DNA of 64,000 nucleotides from Magnetococcales bacterium HCHbin5 (lineage in GTDB: Bacteria; Pseudomonadota; Magnetococcia; Magnetococcales; Magnetaquicoccaceae), in assembly GCA_002753505.1 (NCBI GenBank), contig PEAG01000009.1, positions 1-64,000 of the forward strand, given 5' to 3'. Position 1 is the stretch's first letter. The number at the start of each line of letters is the position of its first letter. The notes beneath the pieces are model-generated. The model was not told the DNA's origin, searched no databases, and was given only the letters and a program-made list of their open reading frames with translations. Below are positions 48,213 through 58,922 of this stretch, in pieces. Position numbers and translations under genes: made by a program.

Positions 48213-49724
48213 TTGAGACGGGCCCGATTCAACCTGGAAACTTTCAGCATGGAGAGTATGTTGGCAATGACGACATCACCTGCATCCCAGACAGTAAACT
48301 TTTTTCAAAGACTGAAAGCGACCTTCATCCGCCCGAAAACCTACGATGACGTGGCGTTAACCTCTGAGGTCCACCTGAAAGGCGATGAGATTCGGGTTCC
48401 CTTCACACATTTCAAAGCCCTGCGCATCATTCTGGGCAAACAGAGGCAGGGAAAAACGTTATGGCTTTATCCCGAGTTTTTCCTGGATCCCTCCCTGACC
48501 ATCGATACCAAGGTATTTATCCTCATCGACCCTGACCACTATTTTACACAGCCCAGTGGATTTTTCCGTCTGGAACCAGGCGACTCCATCGTCCTCGGCC
48601 GTGCTGACGAGCAGCAGCAACTGTTTTTTCATTTCCCGAAAACTGTGGCCAAAAAACATCTGACCATCGTTCACGGGGAAGATTCGTTTATTTTTAAAGA
48701 TTTGACAGAGGATGCCGGCAGCTACATCGCCCCCCTGGGTGGAGAGTTGGAAGAGGAAAAACTGGTCTCTCAAAGGATGAGCCGTCTGGCAAGAGTTCGC
48801 GATATATATGGGGGGCCCATTGAACTGCTTGCACGTCAAGAGGCCTTGGACCTATTGCGCCAGGTCAACAGACTGCTGGAACAAGGTGCCAGTCGCCCAC
48901 TGGATGACAGAGGAAAACCGGGTGGTCTGGTGCTGCCGCCCGCAGAGCTTTCGCCGCTCATTATCGGTGATCTGCATGGCCAGGTTGGCAATTTGATCAA
49001 GATATTGAGCGAAAATCATTTTTTGGAATCTCTGGAAAACGGCAAGATCTGTTTAATCCTGTTGGGTGATGCGGTCCACTCCGAAGTGGACGGCGAGATG
49101 GAAAACATGGAAACCTCCATCCTGATGATGGATTTTATCTTGAAATTGATCATCCGCTTCCCTGATCGCGTTTTTTATCTGCGCGGCAATCACGACAGTT
49201 TTTCGGGTGACATCAGAAAATCCAATATACCTCAAGGCGTTATATGGGATCGCGACATCCGGAAAATCCGTGGGGAAGAGTATAAAATTGAATTTGATCG
49301 CTTTTATGCCAACCTGCCCTACCTGGCCAAATCAGAGCAGTTTATCGTATGTCACGCTGCTCCTCCCCGGTCATCGGTAACGCAAGAGTTGTTGGTCAAT
49401 ACCCACAAGTACCCGGGGTTGATCAAAGAGCTGATATGGAATCGCCTGCAACGTCCAGGCTATCCAGCCGGATATACCAAAATGGATGTGATCCGTCTAA
49501 GGAAAAGTCTGAAGGTTGCCCCTGAAACCCCCTTTATTGTTGCTCACAATCCATTGTCGGATGATCTCTCTGTCTGGCTGGATGCGGGCAACATAAAAAA
49601 CCACCATATCGTCTTCAGTGGAAGAACCCATCAGATCAGTGTATTTTTTAAAATAAAAAACCAGATGGTACCCTTCGTATACTCTGTGGAACCCGACATT
49701 CTTTATCTGCTCAATCATTTGTGA
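48213..49724 (+). CDS. PPP-family metallophosphatase with N-terminal FHA-like domain
   Basis: GDLHGQ, LLGDAVH, LRGNHDS motifs; N-terminal GDSIVLGRADEQQ...VAKKHLTIVHGEDSFIFKDLTEDAGSYI resembles FHA. Likely start is the in-frame ATG at 48249 or later. Confidence 0.78.
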   Translation: MRRARFNLETFSMESMLAMTTSPASQTVNFFQRLKATFIRPKTYDDVALTSEVHLKGDEIRVPFTHFKALRIILGKQRQGKTLWLYPEFFLDPSLTIDTKVFILIDPDHYFTQPSGFFRLEPGDSIVLGRADEQQQLFFHFPKTVAKKHLTIVHGEDSFIFKDLTEDAGSYIAPLGGELEEEKLVSQRMSRLARVRDIYGGPIELLARQEALDLLRQVNRLLEQGASRPLDDRGKPGGLVLPPAELSPLIIGDLHGQVGNLIKILSENHFLESLENGKICLILLGDAVHSEVDGEMENMETSILMMDFILKLIIRFPDRVFYLRGNHDSFSGDIRKSNIPQGVIWDRDIRKIRGEEYKIEFDRFYANLPYLAKSEQFIVCHAAPPRSSVTQELLVNTHKYPGLIKELIWNRLQRPGYPAGYTKMDVIRLRKSLKVAPETPFIVAHNPLSDDLSVWLDAGNIKNHHIVFSGRTHQISVFFKIKNQMVPFVYSVEPDILYLLNHL

Positions 49725-49727
49725 TTT

Positions 49728-52700
49728 ATGATCAACAACAACAATCCCGTGACCCCTCACCCCGACGCCGAGCTGCGGGTCATTTCGTCATGGTTCATCA
49801 TTCTCTCCCTGGCAACGACCGTGTCTCTTTTCCTGTGGGTGCGAGGCTACGAGAAAGAACGGTTGGCGACCGAATTTCGTCATGATGCCTCGGTTTATGT
49901 CTCTTTGCTTGAGCAGGCCATTGACCGCAATGAAGAGGTGATTGATCTGCTTGGTGAGTTTATCGCCACGGAAATGGGTATGCACGGGCTCGACATCAGC
50001 CACCTCTATAACGAGTTTACCCGTTTTACCCGCAAACCGCTGACAGCCCATCCCGATGTTCGAACATTGGAGCTGGCTGTTCGTGTAGCCGGAGGCAACC
50101 GGGACGCTTTTGAGAAGGAGGCCAGCGATACCGTGTTCACAGGTTTTCATATCACAGAGCGCCAACCCCAGGGTGAACTGGTTCCGGCCCGGCAACGACC
50201 GGAATATTACCCGGTATATTTTGTGACACCCCTGCAAGGCAATGAGGCCCTGCTTGGGTTTGATCTCGCTTCAGATCCTACCCGCCTGGCGGCTCTGGAA
50301 CAGGCACGCGACAGCGGCAAAATGGTGGCCACCGGGCGCATTCGCTTGGTCCAGGAACCAAACGACACCTTCGGGTTTTTATTGGTGCGACCGTTCTACC
50401 GGGAAAATGCCCAAACGGAAACCGTTGCCGATCGACGCGCAGGGCTGGTCGGATATGCGCTGGGGCTGTTTGTCTACCACGACCTGGTACAAAATGCCGT
50501 GAGGGGCACGGACTCCTCTGGCATCGACATCTATTTATTGGATGAGTCAGCCTCTGTTGAGGATCGTTTGCTCCATTTTCACTCCTCAGGCAACCCCGCC
50601 AGATCAGCCGTCACGGAAACAACCGAGCAGGCGATCCTGGCCGGTATTCATTGGCGCAGCGAGATGGTGCTGCCAGAGAGGCGTTGGTCTGTTCTGCTCT
50701 CCCCCACATCCAGCTACGTGGCCGCCCGTCAAACCTGGTGGGCCTGGATTATCCCGACGGGTTGGCTGCTACTGAGTGCCTTGCTGGGAATCTACCTGTA
50801 CAACCAACGTCGCTATACAGCCCATCTCAACGCATTATCCAGCGCGTTGACCTTTTCCAACCGGGCTCTGGCTGCCCGCGCTGCCTGTTCACGCACCATC
50901 ATGGACGCCACTGAAGAGTACGCGCTGCTTGATCAGGCCTGCCAGGTATTGGTGGAAACAGGGGGGTACCGATTTGCCTGGGTCGGCTTCAAGGAGAATG
51001 ACGCCTACAAACGGGTACGACCGGTGGGCCGTGCCGGCCATGAAGATGGCTACCTGAAAATTTCTGCCATCACCTGGGACGACTCCGAATGGGGGCGAGG
51101 TCCAACCGGGACTGCCATACGGGAAGGGCGCGTGGTGGGCTCGACAAAAATTTATGCAGATACATGTTTTGAGCCTTGGCGGCATGAAGCCAGCAAAAGG
51201 GGATATGCATCCTCTGTCTCTATTCCCATGATTTTGAATCAAGAGATCATTGGCGCACTCAACATTTACGCAGCGGAACCCGACTCCTTTCAGGCACACG
51301 AACTCAATCTGCTGCAACAGTTGACCGCTGACCTTGCGTTTGGATTAAAAGCGATACGGGAACATGCACAGCGCAAAACAGCGGAAGATGCCCTCAGAAA
51401 CAGCCAAGAACACCTGCAAGCCATTTTGGACAACAGCCCGACAGTAATCTACCTGAAGGATACGACAGGAAAATTTTTGCTGATCAATACGCAATATGAA
51501 AAAATTTTTCATGTAGACAGAAAAGATTTTATTGGCAAAACCGATTATGAACTTTTTCCAAAACATGTTGCGGATCGATTGACCAGCAATGATCAGGAGG
51601 TATTGAACAGCCTGACTCCGATGGAGTTTGAAGAGATTGTTCCCCTCGCAGATGGAGATCACACCTATATCTCCGTCAAGTTTCTCGTCATGAACCCACA
51701 GCAAACATTGGGAATCTGCGGCATTTCCACCGACATTACCGAGCGGAAAAAGCTGGAGGCACAGTTGCGGTGCCATCACGATGAACTGGAGGCCACGGTT
51801 GCGGCCCGGACGTCCGAACTCCAAACCATTGCACTGCAACTCAAAAATGCCCAGCGCATGGTCCATATGGGCAACTGGGAGAGAGATCTTCGGGATGGAA
51901 GTGCCCAGTGGTCAGAAGAGATCTTTAAAATATTGGGGGTCCCTGCACAGAAAAAAGCGAGTTTTGAACAGGCACTGCAATTTATTCACCCGGATGATCG
52001 TGATCGCGTACGCAAAACGGTTGAAGAATCGATCCAACAGGAAGCGGAGTGCGAAGTGGAGTACCGTCTTGTTCGACCGGATGGAGAGATTCGGCATATC
52101 TATTCCCTGGGACGAATCACGGAATGGTCCGATGGTCGACCTTCCCGGATGGCAGGCGTGCTGCAGGACATTACCGCCCGGAAATTGGCGGAAATAGAGT
52201 TGCGACAAGCCAAAGAGGCGGCAGAGATTGCCAACCGGGCCAAAGGCGACTTTTTGGCCAACATGAGCCATGAAATCCGCACCCCCATGAACGCCATCAT
52301 TGGCCTGAGCTATCTGGCTCTGCAAACGCCCATGTCCAAGAAGCAACAGGATTATCAAAACAAGATTCAAGCGGCCGCCAAAACCCTGCTGGGATTGATT
52401 AATGATATTCTGGACTTTTCCAAGATTGAAGCGGGCAAACTGGACATGGAGCAACAGGATTTTGCCCTGGCAGAGGTGCTGGAAAATCTCTCTGCGGTCA
52501 TCAAGGTGAAGTGCCAGGGGAAGGGTCTGACCTTGTCCATCGACAGTGATGCGTCGATCCCGCGTCTGGTCGGAGACTCGTTGCGCCTGGGCCAGGTGTT
52601 GACCAACCTGGCCTCCAATGCGGTCAAGTTTACCGAACAGGGTACCGTATCCGTGGCCGCCCTGTTGGAGAGTGAATCGGAGCGAGAGGTGATACTGCGC

Positions 52701-54044
52701 TTTGACGTCCGGGATACCGGCATCGGGATGCGCCCGGATCAGGTAAGCGGTCTGTTTCAGGCGTTTCATCAGGCCGATGCCAGCATTTCACGCAAATATG
52801 GCGGTACCGGATTGGGGCTGGCCATCAGCAAACGGTTGATCGAATTGATGGGGGGTGAAATTCAGGTCAGCAGCCAACCCGACGTGGGCAGTCAGTTTAC
52901 CTTCACCGCCCGTTTTGGCAAATCGATGGAAGAGACGCACTCCCCGCTTGACGTTCTGTCGGAGGCGGAGGCCAGGAGAGTGTTGTCAGGCGTCCATATC
53001 TTGCTGGTCGAAGATAATGAGATCAATCAGCAGGTGGCCAGGGAGTTGTTGGAAAAGGTGGGCATCCAGGTCACTGTCGCCAACAATGGCAGGGAGTCGA
53101 TAGAGTGGGTCGCCCGGGAGCGGTTTGATGGCATCCTGATGGATCTGCAGATGCCGGTCATGGACGGAATATACGCGACCCGGGAGATTCGCGCAGGCTC
53201 TGCACCGCCGGAGTTGCCCATTATTGCCATGACGGCCAACGCCATGAGCGGCGACCGGGAGGAGTGTCTGGCCGCCGGCATGAACGACCATATTCCCAAG
53301 CCCATCAACCCGGAACTCTTGTACGAGTCGCTGATACGTTGGATCAGGCCGGAGGCCACCGTACAGCTATCTCCCAGGTCGATGCAGCCCGCCACAGCTG
53401 TCACCCCAGAGGCGAGCCACCCTTTCCCCTCTCTGGTTGGCATTGACAGCAAAAACGGACTGCGCAATCTGGGCGGAAACCTCCCCCTGTATCGTAAAAT
53501 TCTGGTCAAATTTGCCCATAACCAGGGGGATGCCTGTCGACGGATGCAATCCAGCCTGAACGCCGGCGACTATCTGGCACTGGAACGCGCAGCGCATACG
53601 TTGAAAGGGGTATCCGCCACCATCGGAGCCAAAAAGTTGGCCTCCCTGGCGGCCAAAATAGAAAAACTTGCGAAAGATCCCACAGCAGAGAGGGATTTTT
53701 CGGAACTGCTCGAAAAAAGCTCCAATGCATTAACGGACATCATTTTGGCCATTCAGACTGAGCTGACCACAGATGAACCGTTGGACGCCGAAACGACTCA
53801 AGGGCGCGTGGATGCAGCAGCGGAAGTGTTGAAACCGCTATTCCAACGGGCAGTAACGCTTCTCATCAACTTTGATTCCGCCGTGGACAGTGTTGTCGAG
53901 GAGATTGTACCCCTGGTCAACAGCAAGCCGCGCAAGGAGAGACTGCAGATGATTCAGACCGCCTTGGGAGCCTACGACTTTGATACCTGTCTTGCTGTTT
54001 TCCGCACCTGGGCACAGGAAGAGGGTATCCTGTTGGAAAAATAA
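49728..54044 (+). CDS. Membrane hybrid sensor histidine kinase: CHASE-like, GAF, PAS/PAC, HisKA, HATPase_c, receiver, HPt
   Basis: TM WFIILSLATTVSLFLWV, CHASE-like [45 protein letters not shown], receiver ILLVEDNEINQQVARELL, HPt AAHTLKGVSATIGA. Confidence 0.92.
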   Translation: MINNNNPVTPHPDAELRVISSWFIILSLATTVSLFLWVRGYEKERLATEFRHDASVYVSLLEQAIDRNEEVIDLLGEFIATEMGMHGLDISHLYNEFTRFTRKPLTAHPDVRTLELAVRVAGGNRDAFEKEASDTVFTGFHITERQPQGELVPARQRPEYYPVYFVTPLQGNEALLGFDLASDPTRLAALEQARDSGKMVATGRIRLVQEPNDTFGFLLVRPFYRENAQTETVADRRAGLVGYALGLFVYHDLVQNAVRGTDSSGIDIYLLDESASVEDRLLHFHSSGNPARSAVTETTEQAILAGIHWRSEMVLPERRWSVLLSPTSSYVAARQTWWAWIIPTGWLLLSALLGIYLYNQRRYTAHLNALSSALTFSNRALAARAACSRTIMDATEEYALLDQACQVLVETGGYRFAWVGFKENDAYKRVRPVGRAGHEDGYLKISAITWDDSEWGRGPTGTAIREGRVVGSTKIYADTCFEPWRHEASKRGYASSVSIPMILNQEIIGALNIYAAEPDSFQAHELNLLQQLTADLAFGLKAIREHAQRKTAEDALRNSQEHLQAILDNSPTVIYLKDTTGKFLLINTQYEKIFHVDRKDFIGKTDYELFPKHVADRLTSNDQEVLNSLTPMEFEEIVPLADGDHTYISVKFLVMNPQQTLGICGISTDITERKKLEAQLRCHHDELEATVAARTSELQTIALQLKNAQRMVHMGNWERDLRDGSAQWSEEIFKILGVPAQKKASFEQALQFIHPDDRDRVRKTVEESIQQEAECEVEYRLVRPDGEIRHIYSLGRITEWSDGRPSRMAGVLQDITARKLAEIELRQAKEAAEIANRAKGDFLANMSHEIRTPMNAIIGLSYLALQTPMSKKQQDYQNKIQAAAKTLLGLINDILDFSKIEAGKLDMEQQDFALAEVLENLSAVIKVKCQGKGLTLSIDSDASIPRLVGDSLRLGQVLTNLASNAVKFTEQGTVSVAALLESESEREVILRFDVRDTGIGMRPDQVSGLFQAFHQADASISRKYGGTGLGLAISKRLIELMGGEIQVSSQPDVGSQFTFTARFGKSMEETHSPLDVLSEAEARRVLSGVHILLVEDNEINQQVARELLEKVGIQVTVANNGRESIEWVARERFDGILMDLQMPVMDGIYATREIRAGSAPPELPIIAMTANAMSGDREECLAAGMNDHIPKPINPELLYESLIRWIRPEATVQLSPRSMQPATAVTPEASHPFPSLVGIDSKNGLRNLGGNLPLYRKILVKFAHNQGDACRRMQSSLNAGDYLALERAAHTLKGVSATIGAKKLASLAAKIEKLAKDPTAERDFSELLEKSSNALTDIILAIQTELTTDEPLDAETTQGRVDAAAEVLKPLFQRAVTLLINFDSAVDSVVEEIVPLVNSKPRKERLQMIQTALGAYDFDTCLAVFRTWAQEEGILLEK

Positions 54045-54205
54045 TCACACCCCCTTGAAAATTGTTCTTTTTCTGCCCAGAAGCTCTGCTTTTCCGTTTT
54101 ACAATCGCCGGTTGCATCTGTTACTCTCTGTCCGGTAGCCGGGCATGGCGAGACTGTCCCAATCATCAATGACTGCAGTTTGACTTGCGCAGAGGATCAA
54201 ACAAC

Positions 54206-56995
54206 ATGGTGACCTTTGAACACTACCTTCGTCGCGTGTTTGTACTCCTGGTGGTCGTTTGCATGAGCCTGACAGCCGACTGGGTAATGATCTGGGAGGC
54301 AGAAGAGAATCTGTTGGCCTCCATGCACCACCGGATGAAAGAGGTCGCCAAAGAGATGAGCGGTCAAACCATGGATGGTCAAATCATGGGGTTGGCGTCG
54401 TTGCTCGGTCTCAATGAACCACTCCTGAAACAGGCCGCTTTGGGCCAGTTTTCCCCGGACGCACCGGAGGTGTTGCAAAAAATTGGCACCGCAACCCAAT
54501 TGATCTCAACAGATGGCATTTATGTCATCAACAACAAGGGGGTGGTGGTTGCACACGACACGAAAAACATCTCCTTTACCGGGAAAAATCTCTCTTTCCG
54601 CCCCTACTGGAAACAGGCCATGACCGGGCAGAACAATATCTATGCCGCTGTGGGCACCACCAGCGATGAACGGGGGTTGTATTTCGCTGCGCCGCTGTTT
54701 GCAACCGATCGGATAGACAGTGAAGTGATCGGTGCTGTGGTGGTGAAAGTGCTGGCCGCCTATCTTGACGACAGACTGGCCGCCATGGCTCCAAAAATCC
54801 TGTTGTTGTCGCCCCAATCGGTTGTTTTTGCCTCGTCGGTCCGTGAGTGGCTCTACCAGATGGGTGAAAAACCGACCCCCGACAGGGTTGCAGCCATCAT
54901 CAAACTCAAGCAGTTTGGTATGCTGTTTGAAAAATTGGTACCCACCCAGTTGCCGTTTGCCTTGGACCAGGACTTTGTAAAAATCGATGGCGTGCGTCAT
55001 GCGGTGGTGCGAGGCGACGTGGAGTGGAATGACCCGGCTGGATCATGGAGACTGGTCATGATCCAGAATGCCCGCAGCGGATTGAACTTTTCCCACCGTT
55101 TGGTGGTGGACCTGCTGACCGGTGCAGGCCTTTTTCTGTTGATCAACCTGTTGCTGATGCGTCACCAAGCCAAAGTGACGGCTCAACAAAATCAAGAGGC
55201 GTTGCTGGTTGTCCATTCCCAACTGGAGGAGCACGCCAATCGGTTGGAATCCACGGTACGGGAAAAGACCAAAGACCTGGTCAGGAGCCAGGAAAAACTG
55301 GAAAACCTGATCCAGACCGGTCTGGAACTGGGGCGGGAGCGCAATCGTCTGGAACTGCTGCGCAAGTTGCTGTTCGCAGGACGAGATCTGTTGCACTGCG
55401 ACGTGGGAACCCTTTACCTGGTCACCGAGCATAAAACCCTGCGCTTTGCCATGCGAACCAATGATGCCGACGCTTTGCCGTCCAGCGAAATACCCCTGTA
55501 TGATGCCGATGACCAACCGGTCGAACGGTTTATCTCCACCTATTGCGCCTTGCACAACACTCCTGTCATCATTGACGATATTTACCAGGAGACCCATTTT
55601 GATGTCTCCGGCACCAAAAAATTTGATGCGGCCAGCGGTTATCGCACCCTCTCCATGCTGACCGTTCCCATCGCCCCACGAGAGGGCGAGGTCATCGGTG
55701 TCTTGCAATTTCTCAATGCGTTTGATCCGGAAACGGGTCAAATCACCACCTTTCATCCAGAGTTTGTCCGTTTTGTCACCGCCATGGCAGCCCAAGCCGG
55801 GGTGGCACTCGACAACTATCAACTGATAGAGGCCCAAAGGGCCTTGATGGATTCGTTAATCAAGTTGATCGCGGGAGCCATCGATACCAAGAGTCCCTAC
55901 ACGGGTGGCCACTGCGAGCGGGTACCGGAGTTGGGGCTCATGCTGGCCGAAGAGGCCAGCAAGGCGACGGAAGGGGAGTTGGCTGATTTTCATTTTGATA
56001 CCGAAGAGGAGTGGCGGGAGTTTCGGATTGGGGCCTGGTTGCACGATTGCGGCAAGGTGACCACACCGGAGTATGTGGTGGACAAGGCCAGCAAGTTGGA
56101 GGGTATCTACAACCGCATCCATGAAATCCGTATGCGTTTTGAGGTATTGCTGCGGGATGCCATGATTGACCGTCTGGAGTCCCTGGCCAATGGTGCGAAT
56201 CCGCAGGCCGCAACGGAAACTTTTGAGGCACGCAAACTGAAATTGATGGATGATTTTGCTTTTGTCGCCCGTTGCAATCTGGGAGATGACCCGGTCACCC
56301 CGGACAAGGTTGAGCGATTGAAGGGTATTGCCGAAGAGAGCTGGCAGCGTTTTTTTGATGACCGGATCGGGTTATCCCATGTGGAGTTGGACCGTTTTGG
56401 CTCTGATCCGCAGCCGCTGCCCACCACTGAAAAATTGTTGAGCGATCGACCGGAACATATCATGCCCCGCACGGATACCTTTGCGACCGATCCCAAATAT
56501 GGTTTCAAGATGAAGGTGCCGGAGCATCTTTACAACCACGGCGAACTCTACAATCTCTCGATTGCGCGCGGCACACTGACCGAGGAAGAGCGGTTCAAAA
56601 TCAACGAGCATGTGGTGCAAACCATCGTCATGCTGGAGCAGTTGCCGCTGCCCAAAAACATGCGACGGGTGCCAGAGTATGCGGGAGCCCATCACGAGAC
56701 GTTGATCGGCACCGGTTATCCTCGCAAGCTCACCAAGGATTCCATATCCATCCCCGCCCGCATCATGGCGATTGCCGATATTTTTGAAGCGTTGACTGCT
56801 TCCGACCGGCCTTACAAGGGGACCAAAACCCTTTCCGAAGCGGTGAAAATATTGTCGTTTTTCAAGAAAGATGGTCACATTGACGGCGCGTTGTTTGATC
56901 TGTTTCTGCGCTCAGGGGTTTACCAACGTTATGCGGAGATCTATCTGCGGCCAGAGCAGATAGATACGGTGGAGATCAATAAATATCTCGGTTAG
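54206..56995 (+). CDS. Membrane sensor HD-GYP protein: Cache-like, GAF, HD-GYP
   Basis: TM VFVLLVVVCMSLTADWVMIW, Cache-like ISTDGIYVINNKGVVVAHDTKNISFTGKNLSFRPYWKQAMTGQ, GAWLHDCGKVTTPEYV and HHETLIGTGYPRKL. Confidence 0.9.
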   Translation: MVTFEHYLRRVFVLLVVVCMSLTADWVMIWEAEENLLASMHHRMKEVAKEMSGQTMDGQIMGLASLLGLNEPLLKQAALGQFSPDAPEVLQKIGTATQLISTDGIYVINNKGVVVAHDTKNISFTGKNLSFRPYWKQAMTGQNNIYAAVGTTSDERGLYFAAPLFATDRIDSEVIGAVVVKVLAAYLDDRLAAMAPKILLLSPQSVVFASSVREWLYQMGEKPTPDRVAAIIKLKQFGMLFEKLVPTQLPFALDQDFVKIDGVRHAVVRGDVEWNDPAGSWRLVMIQNARSGLNFSHRLVVDLLTGAGLFLLINLLLMRHQAKVTAQQNQEALLVVHSQLEEHANRLESTVREKTKDLVRSQEKLENLIQTGLELGRERNRLELLRKLLFAGRDLLHCDVGTLYLVTEHKTLRFAMRTNDADALPSSEIPLYDADDQPVERFISTYCALHNTPVIIDDIYQETHFDVSGTKKFDAASGYRTLSMLTVPIAPREGEVIGVLQFLNAFDPETGQITTFHPEFVRFVTAMAAQAGVALDNYQLIEAQRALMDSLIKLIAGAIDTKSPYTGGHCERVPELGLMLAEEASKATEGELADFHFDTEEEWREFRIGAWLHDCGKVTTPEYVVDKASKLEGIYNRIHEIRMRFEVLLRDAMIDRLESLANGANPQAATETFEARKLKLMDDFAFVARCNLGDDPVTPDKVERLKGIAEESWQRFFDDRIGLSHVELDRFGSDPQPLPTTEKLLSDRPEHIMPRTDTFATDPKYGFKMKVPEHLYNHGELYNLSIARGTLTEEERFKINEHVVQTIVMLEQLPLPKNMRRVPEYAGAHHETLIGTGYPRKLTKDSISIPARIMAIADIFEALTASDRPYKGTKTLSEAVKILSFFKKDGHIDGALFDLFLRSGVYQRYAEIYLRPEQIDTVEINKYLG

Positions 56996-57005
56996 CGGCA
57001 GGGAT

Positions 57006-57758
57006 TCAGTTGGTACAACCCGTGCCGCACTGGAAATGACGCAATACAAACGGCTTGCTGGAACCGAGGGCCAGGGCCGCACAATAGCCCGCAGGCGCGG
57101 GCAGATCATGCAGTTGACACGCAGCCGCATCCTCTGGCTGCCACGGTGTAGCCAGTAAAACAGGCGGAGCATCCGGGTCTATGCTGACTGTAAAATGGGC
57201 CAGCAGACGGGCGATGCTGATGCCATGGCGTTTGATGTAGGCCTCTTTTCGGCTCCAGCAGGTAAAAAAAGCGGTGTTGACCTGGGCAAGCGGCAACCGG
57301 GTCAGGGCCGAATATTCGGCGTCGGCAAAAAACCGGCGGGCAAGGCGGAGACATTTGGCCGGGGGAATGGGCCGAAGCTGCTCCAAATCCACCCCCAGCG
57401 GGCTGCCGCGACTGAAAGCCAACAGACTCCATTGACCAGAGTGGCTGATATTGAAGCAGAGGGACGGCCCCCCTCCCTGCAGATAAGGTTTGCCGTCGGG
57501 CGTCCGTCCAAAACGCAGCTCAGTGGGTGCCACATCCAAATAGTGGCCCAACAGACAACGCAAGCGACCCCGGACCGCAACAAAGGCCGTGCGCTGCGCC
57601 GCCGAGTGGTACTGCTGCACCCGTTGTTGCTCCGCCTCCGACAGGCAGGCGGCAAGGCTCTCCTGCTGGGAGGAGGTCGGCAAAAGGGTCTGTTGCCAAA
57701 TATGGATTTCGTTGGCCAACAGAGGCGTTGGCCTTCCAGTCTGCCTGCAAGCGGACAC
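57006..57758 (-). CDS. 4'-phosphopantetheinyl transferase (Sfp type)
   Basis: [45 protein letters not shown] start at 57758 is in frame with the stop. Confidence 0.88.
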   Translation of the reverse strand: MSACRQTGRPTPLLANEIHIWQQTLLPTSSQQESLAACLSEAEQQRVQQYHSAAQRTAFVAVRGRLRCLLGHYLDVAPTELRFGRTPDGKPYLQGGGPSLCFNISHSGQWSLLAFSRGSPLGVDLEQLRPIPPAKCLRLARRFFADAEYSALTRLPLAQVNTAFFTCWSRKEAYIKRHGISIARLLAHFTVSIDPDAPPVLLATPWQPEDAAACQLHDLPAPAGYCAALALGSSKPFVLRHFQCGTGCTN

Positions 57759-57866
57759 CGGTTGTTCCTTGTGACAAGATTGCGTTGTGTGCAACAGTAC
57801 CGGGCCCCAAGGCGGCAGTTTGCCTTGCGGTGGCCCCTTTCTGTGACCCTGATCGGATGGATACCC

Positions 57867-58493
57867 ATGCAAACGGCATCCCACTCTCCTGCCATCGTCT
57901 GGCATCAAGCCACTGTAACACGGGCACGCCGGGAAAGGCAAAACCGTCACAAGGGCATGGCCCTGTGGTTTACCGGCCTCTCCGGGTCGGGCAAGTCCAC
58001 ATTGGCTCATGCGCTGGAGGAGCATCTGCATCAACTGGGGTGCCATACCTTTGTGTTGGATGGTGATAATATACGCCATGGACTGTGTCGTGATCTGGGT
58101 TTTTCCATTGCGGATCGGCAAGAGAATATCCGCCGCATGGGAGAGGTGACCAAACTGTTCGTCGAAGCCGGTTTGATCACCCTGGCCGCTTTCATCTCCC
58201 CCTTTCAAGCCGACCGGGAGCAGGCCAGGGCACTGGCGGGCCGCGAAAATTTTGTCGAAATCTATTGCCAGTGCCCACTGGAAATTTGCGAACAGCGGGA
58301 TCGCAAAGGATTGTACCAAAAGGCCAGAGCGGGCCTGATCGATGATTTTACCGGTATCTCATCCCCCTATGAAGAGCCGGTCAACGCCGATTTGGTATTG
58401 AATACCGCTGAGTTATCGGTAGAAGCGTGTGTGACGCGACTGGCAGACTATCTGCAGCCAAGGGTACTGAATATCACCCGCGACGCCTCATGA
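57867..58493 (+). CDS. cysC: Adenylylsulfate kinase
   Basis: [51 protein letters not shown]. Confidence 0.95.
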   Translation: MQTASHSPAIVWHQATVTRARRERQNRHKGMALWFTGLSGSGKSTLAHALEEHLHQLGCHTFVLDGDNIRHGLCRDLGFSIADRQENIRRMGEVTKLFVEAGLITLAAFISPFQADREQARALAGRENFVEIYCQCPLEICEQRDRKGLYQKARAGLIDDFTGISSPYEEPVNADLVLNTAELSVEACVTRLADYLQPRVLNITRDAS

Positions 58494-58568
58494 TCCGCCG
58501 CGCAATAAAAATATCAGCAATGCTTGACAGCGGGCCATAACCTTTTGTATGCTGCGTCACGTTGTTGG

Positions 58569-58655
58569 GCCCAGGTGGCGGAACTGGTAGACGCGCTAGA
58601 TTCAGGTTCTAGTATCTGTAAGGATATGGGAGTTCGACTCTCCCCTTGGGCACCA
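58569..58655 (+). tRNA. tRNA-Leu (CAG), CCA encoded
   Basis: GCCCAGG/CTTGGGC acceptor stem, anticodon loop TTCAGGT, variable arm, GTTCGACTC T-loop, 3' ACCA. Confidence 0.95.
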
Positions 58656-58663
58656 TCTACAAA

Positions 58664-58699
58664 CAAGGACTTGGCCGAAATTCGGTCCGGTCCTTTTTT
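58664..58699 (+). terminator. Rho-independent terminator after tRNA-Leu
   Basis: AAGGACttggCCGAAATTCGGtccGGTCCTTTTTTG. Confidence 0.75.
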
Positions 58700-58922
58700 G
58701 TTTCTCCCCCCCCCTCCCATCCTGAGCCTGAAGGCCCTACCCTCCCCCGATCCGACGCATAACAAAAAATAACAGGATTAACACAAACCAGCTTGACAAG
58801 GACGGGCGACCTTGGGAATATGCCGGGCCCAGTTAGCCAAACCGACAGCCTTCTCTGCCGTCCGGTAAAAATGGGGGGAGAACGCATGGAAACTGTATAA
58901 AAAAAGGAAAGGTCTTCAGGGG

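Noticed and set aside
58514-58772. ORFs across the tRNA-Leu
   Set aside because: Overlap a well-formed tRNA and its terminator; no coding signal.
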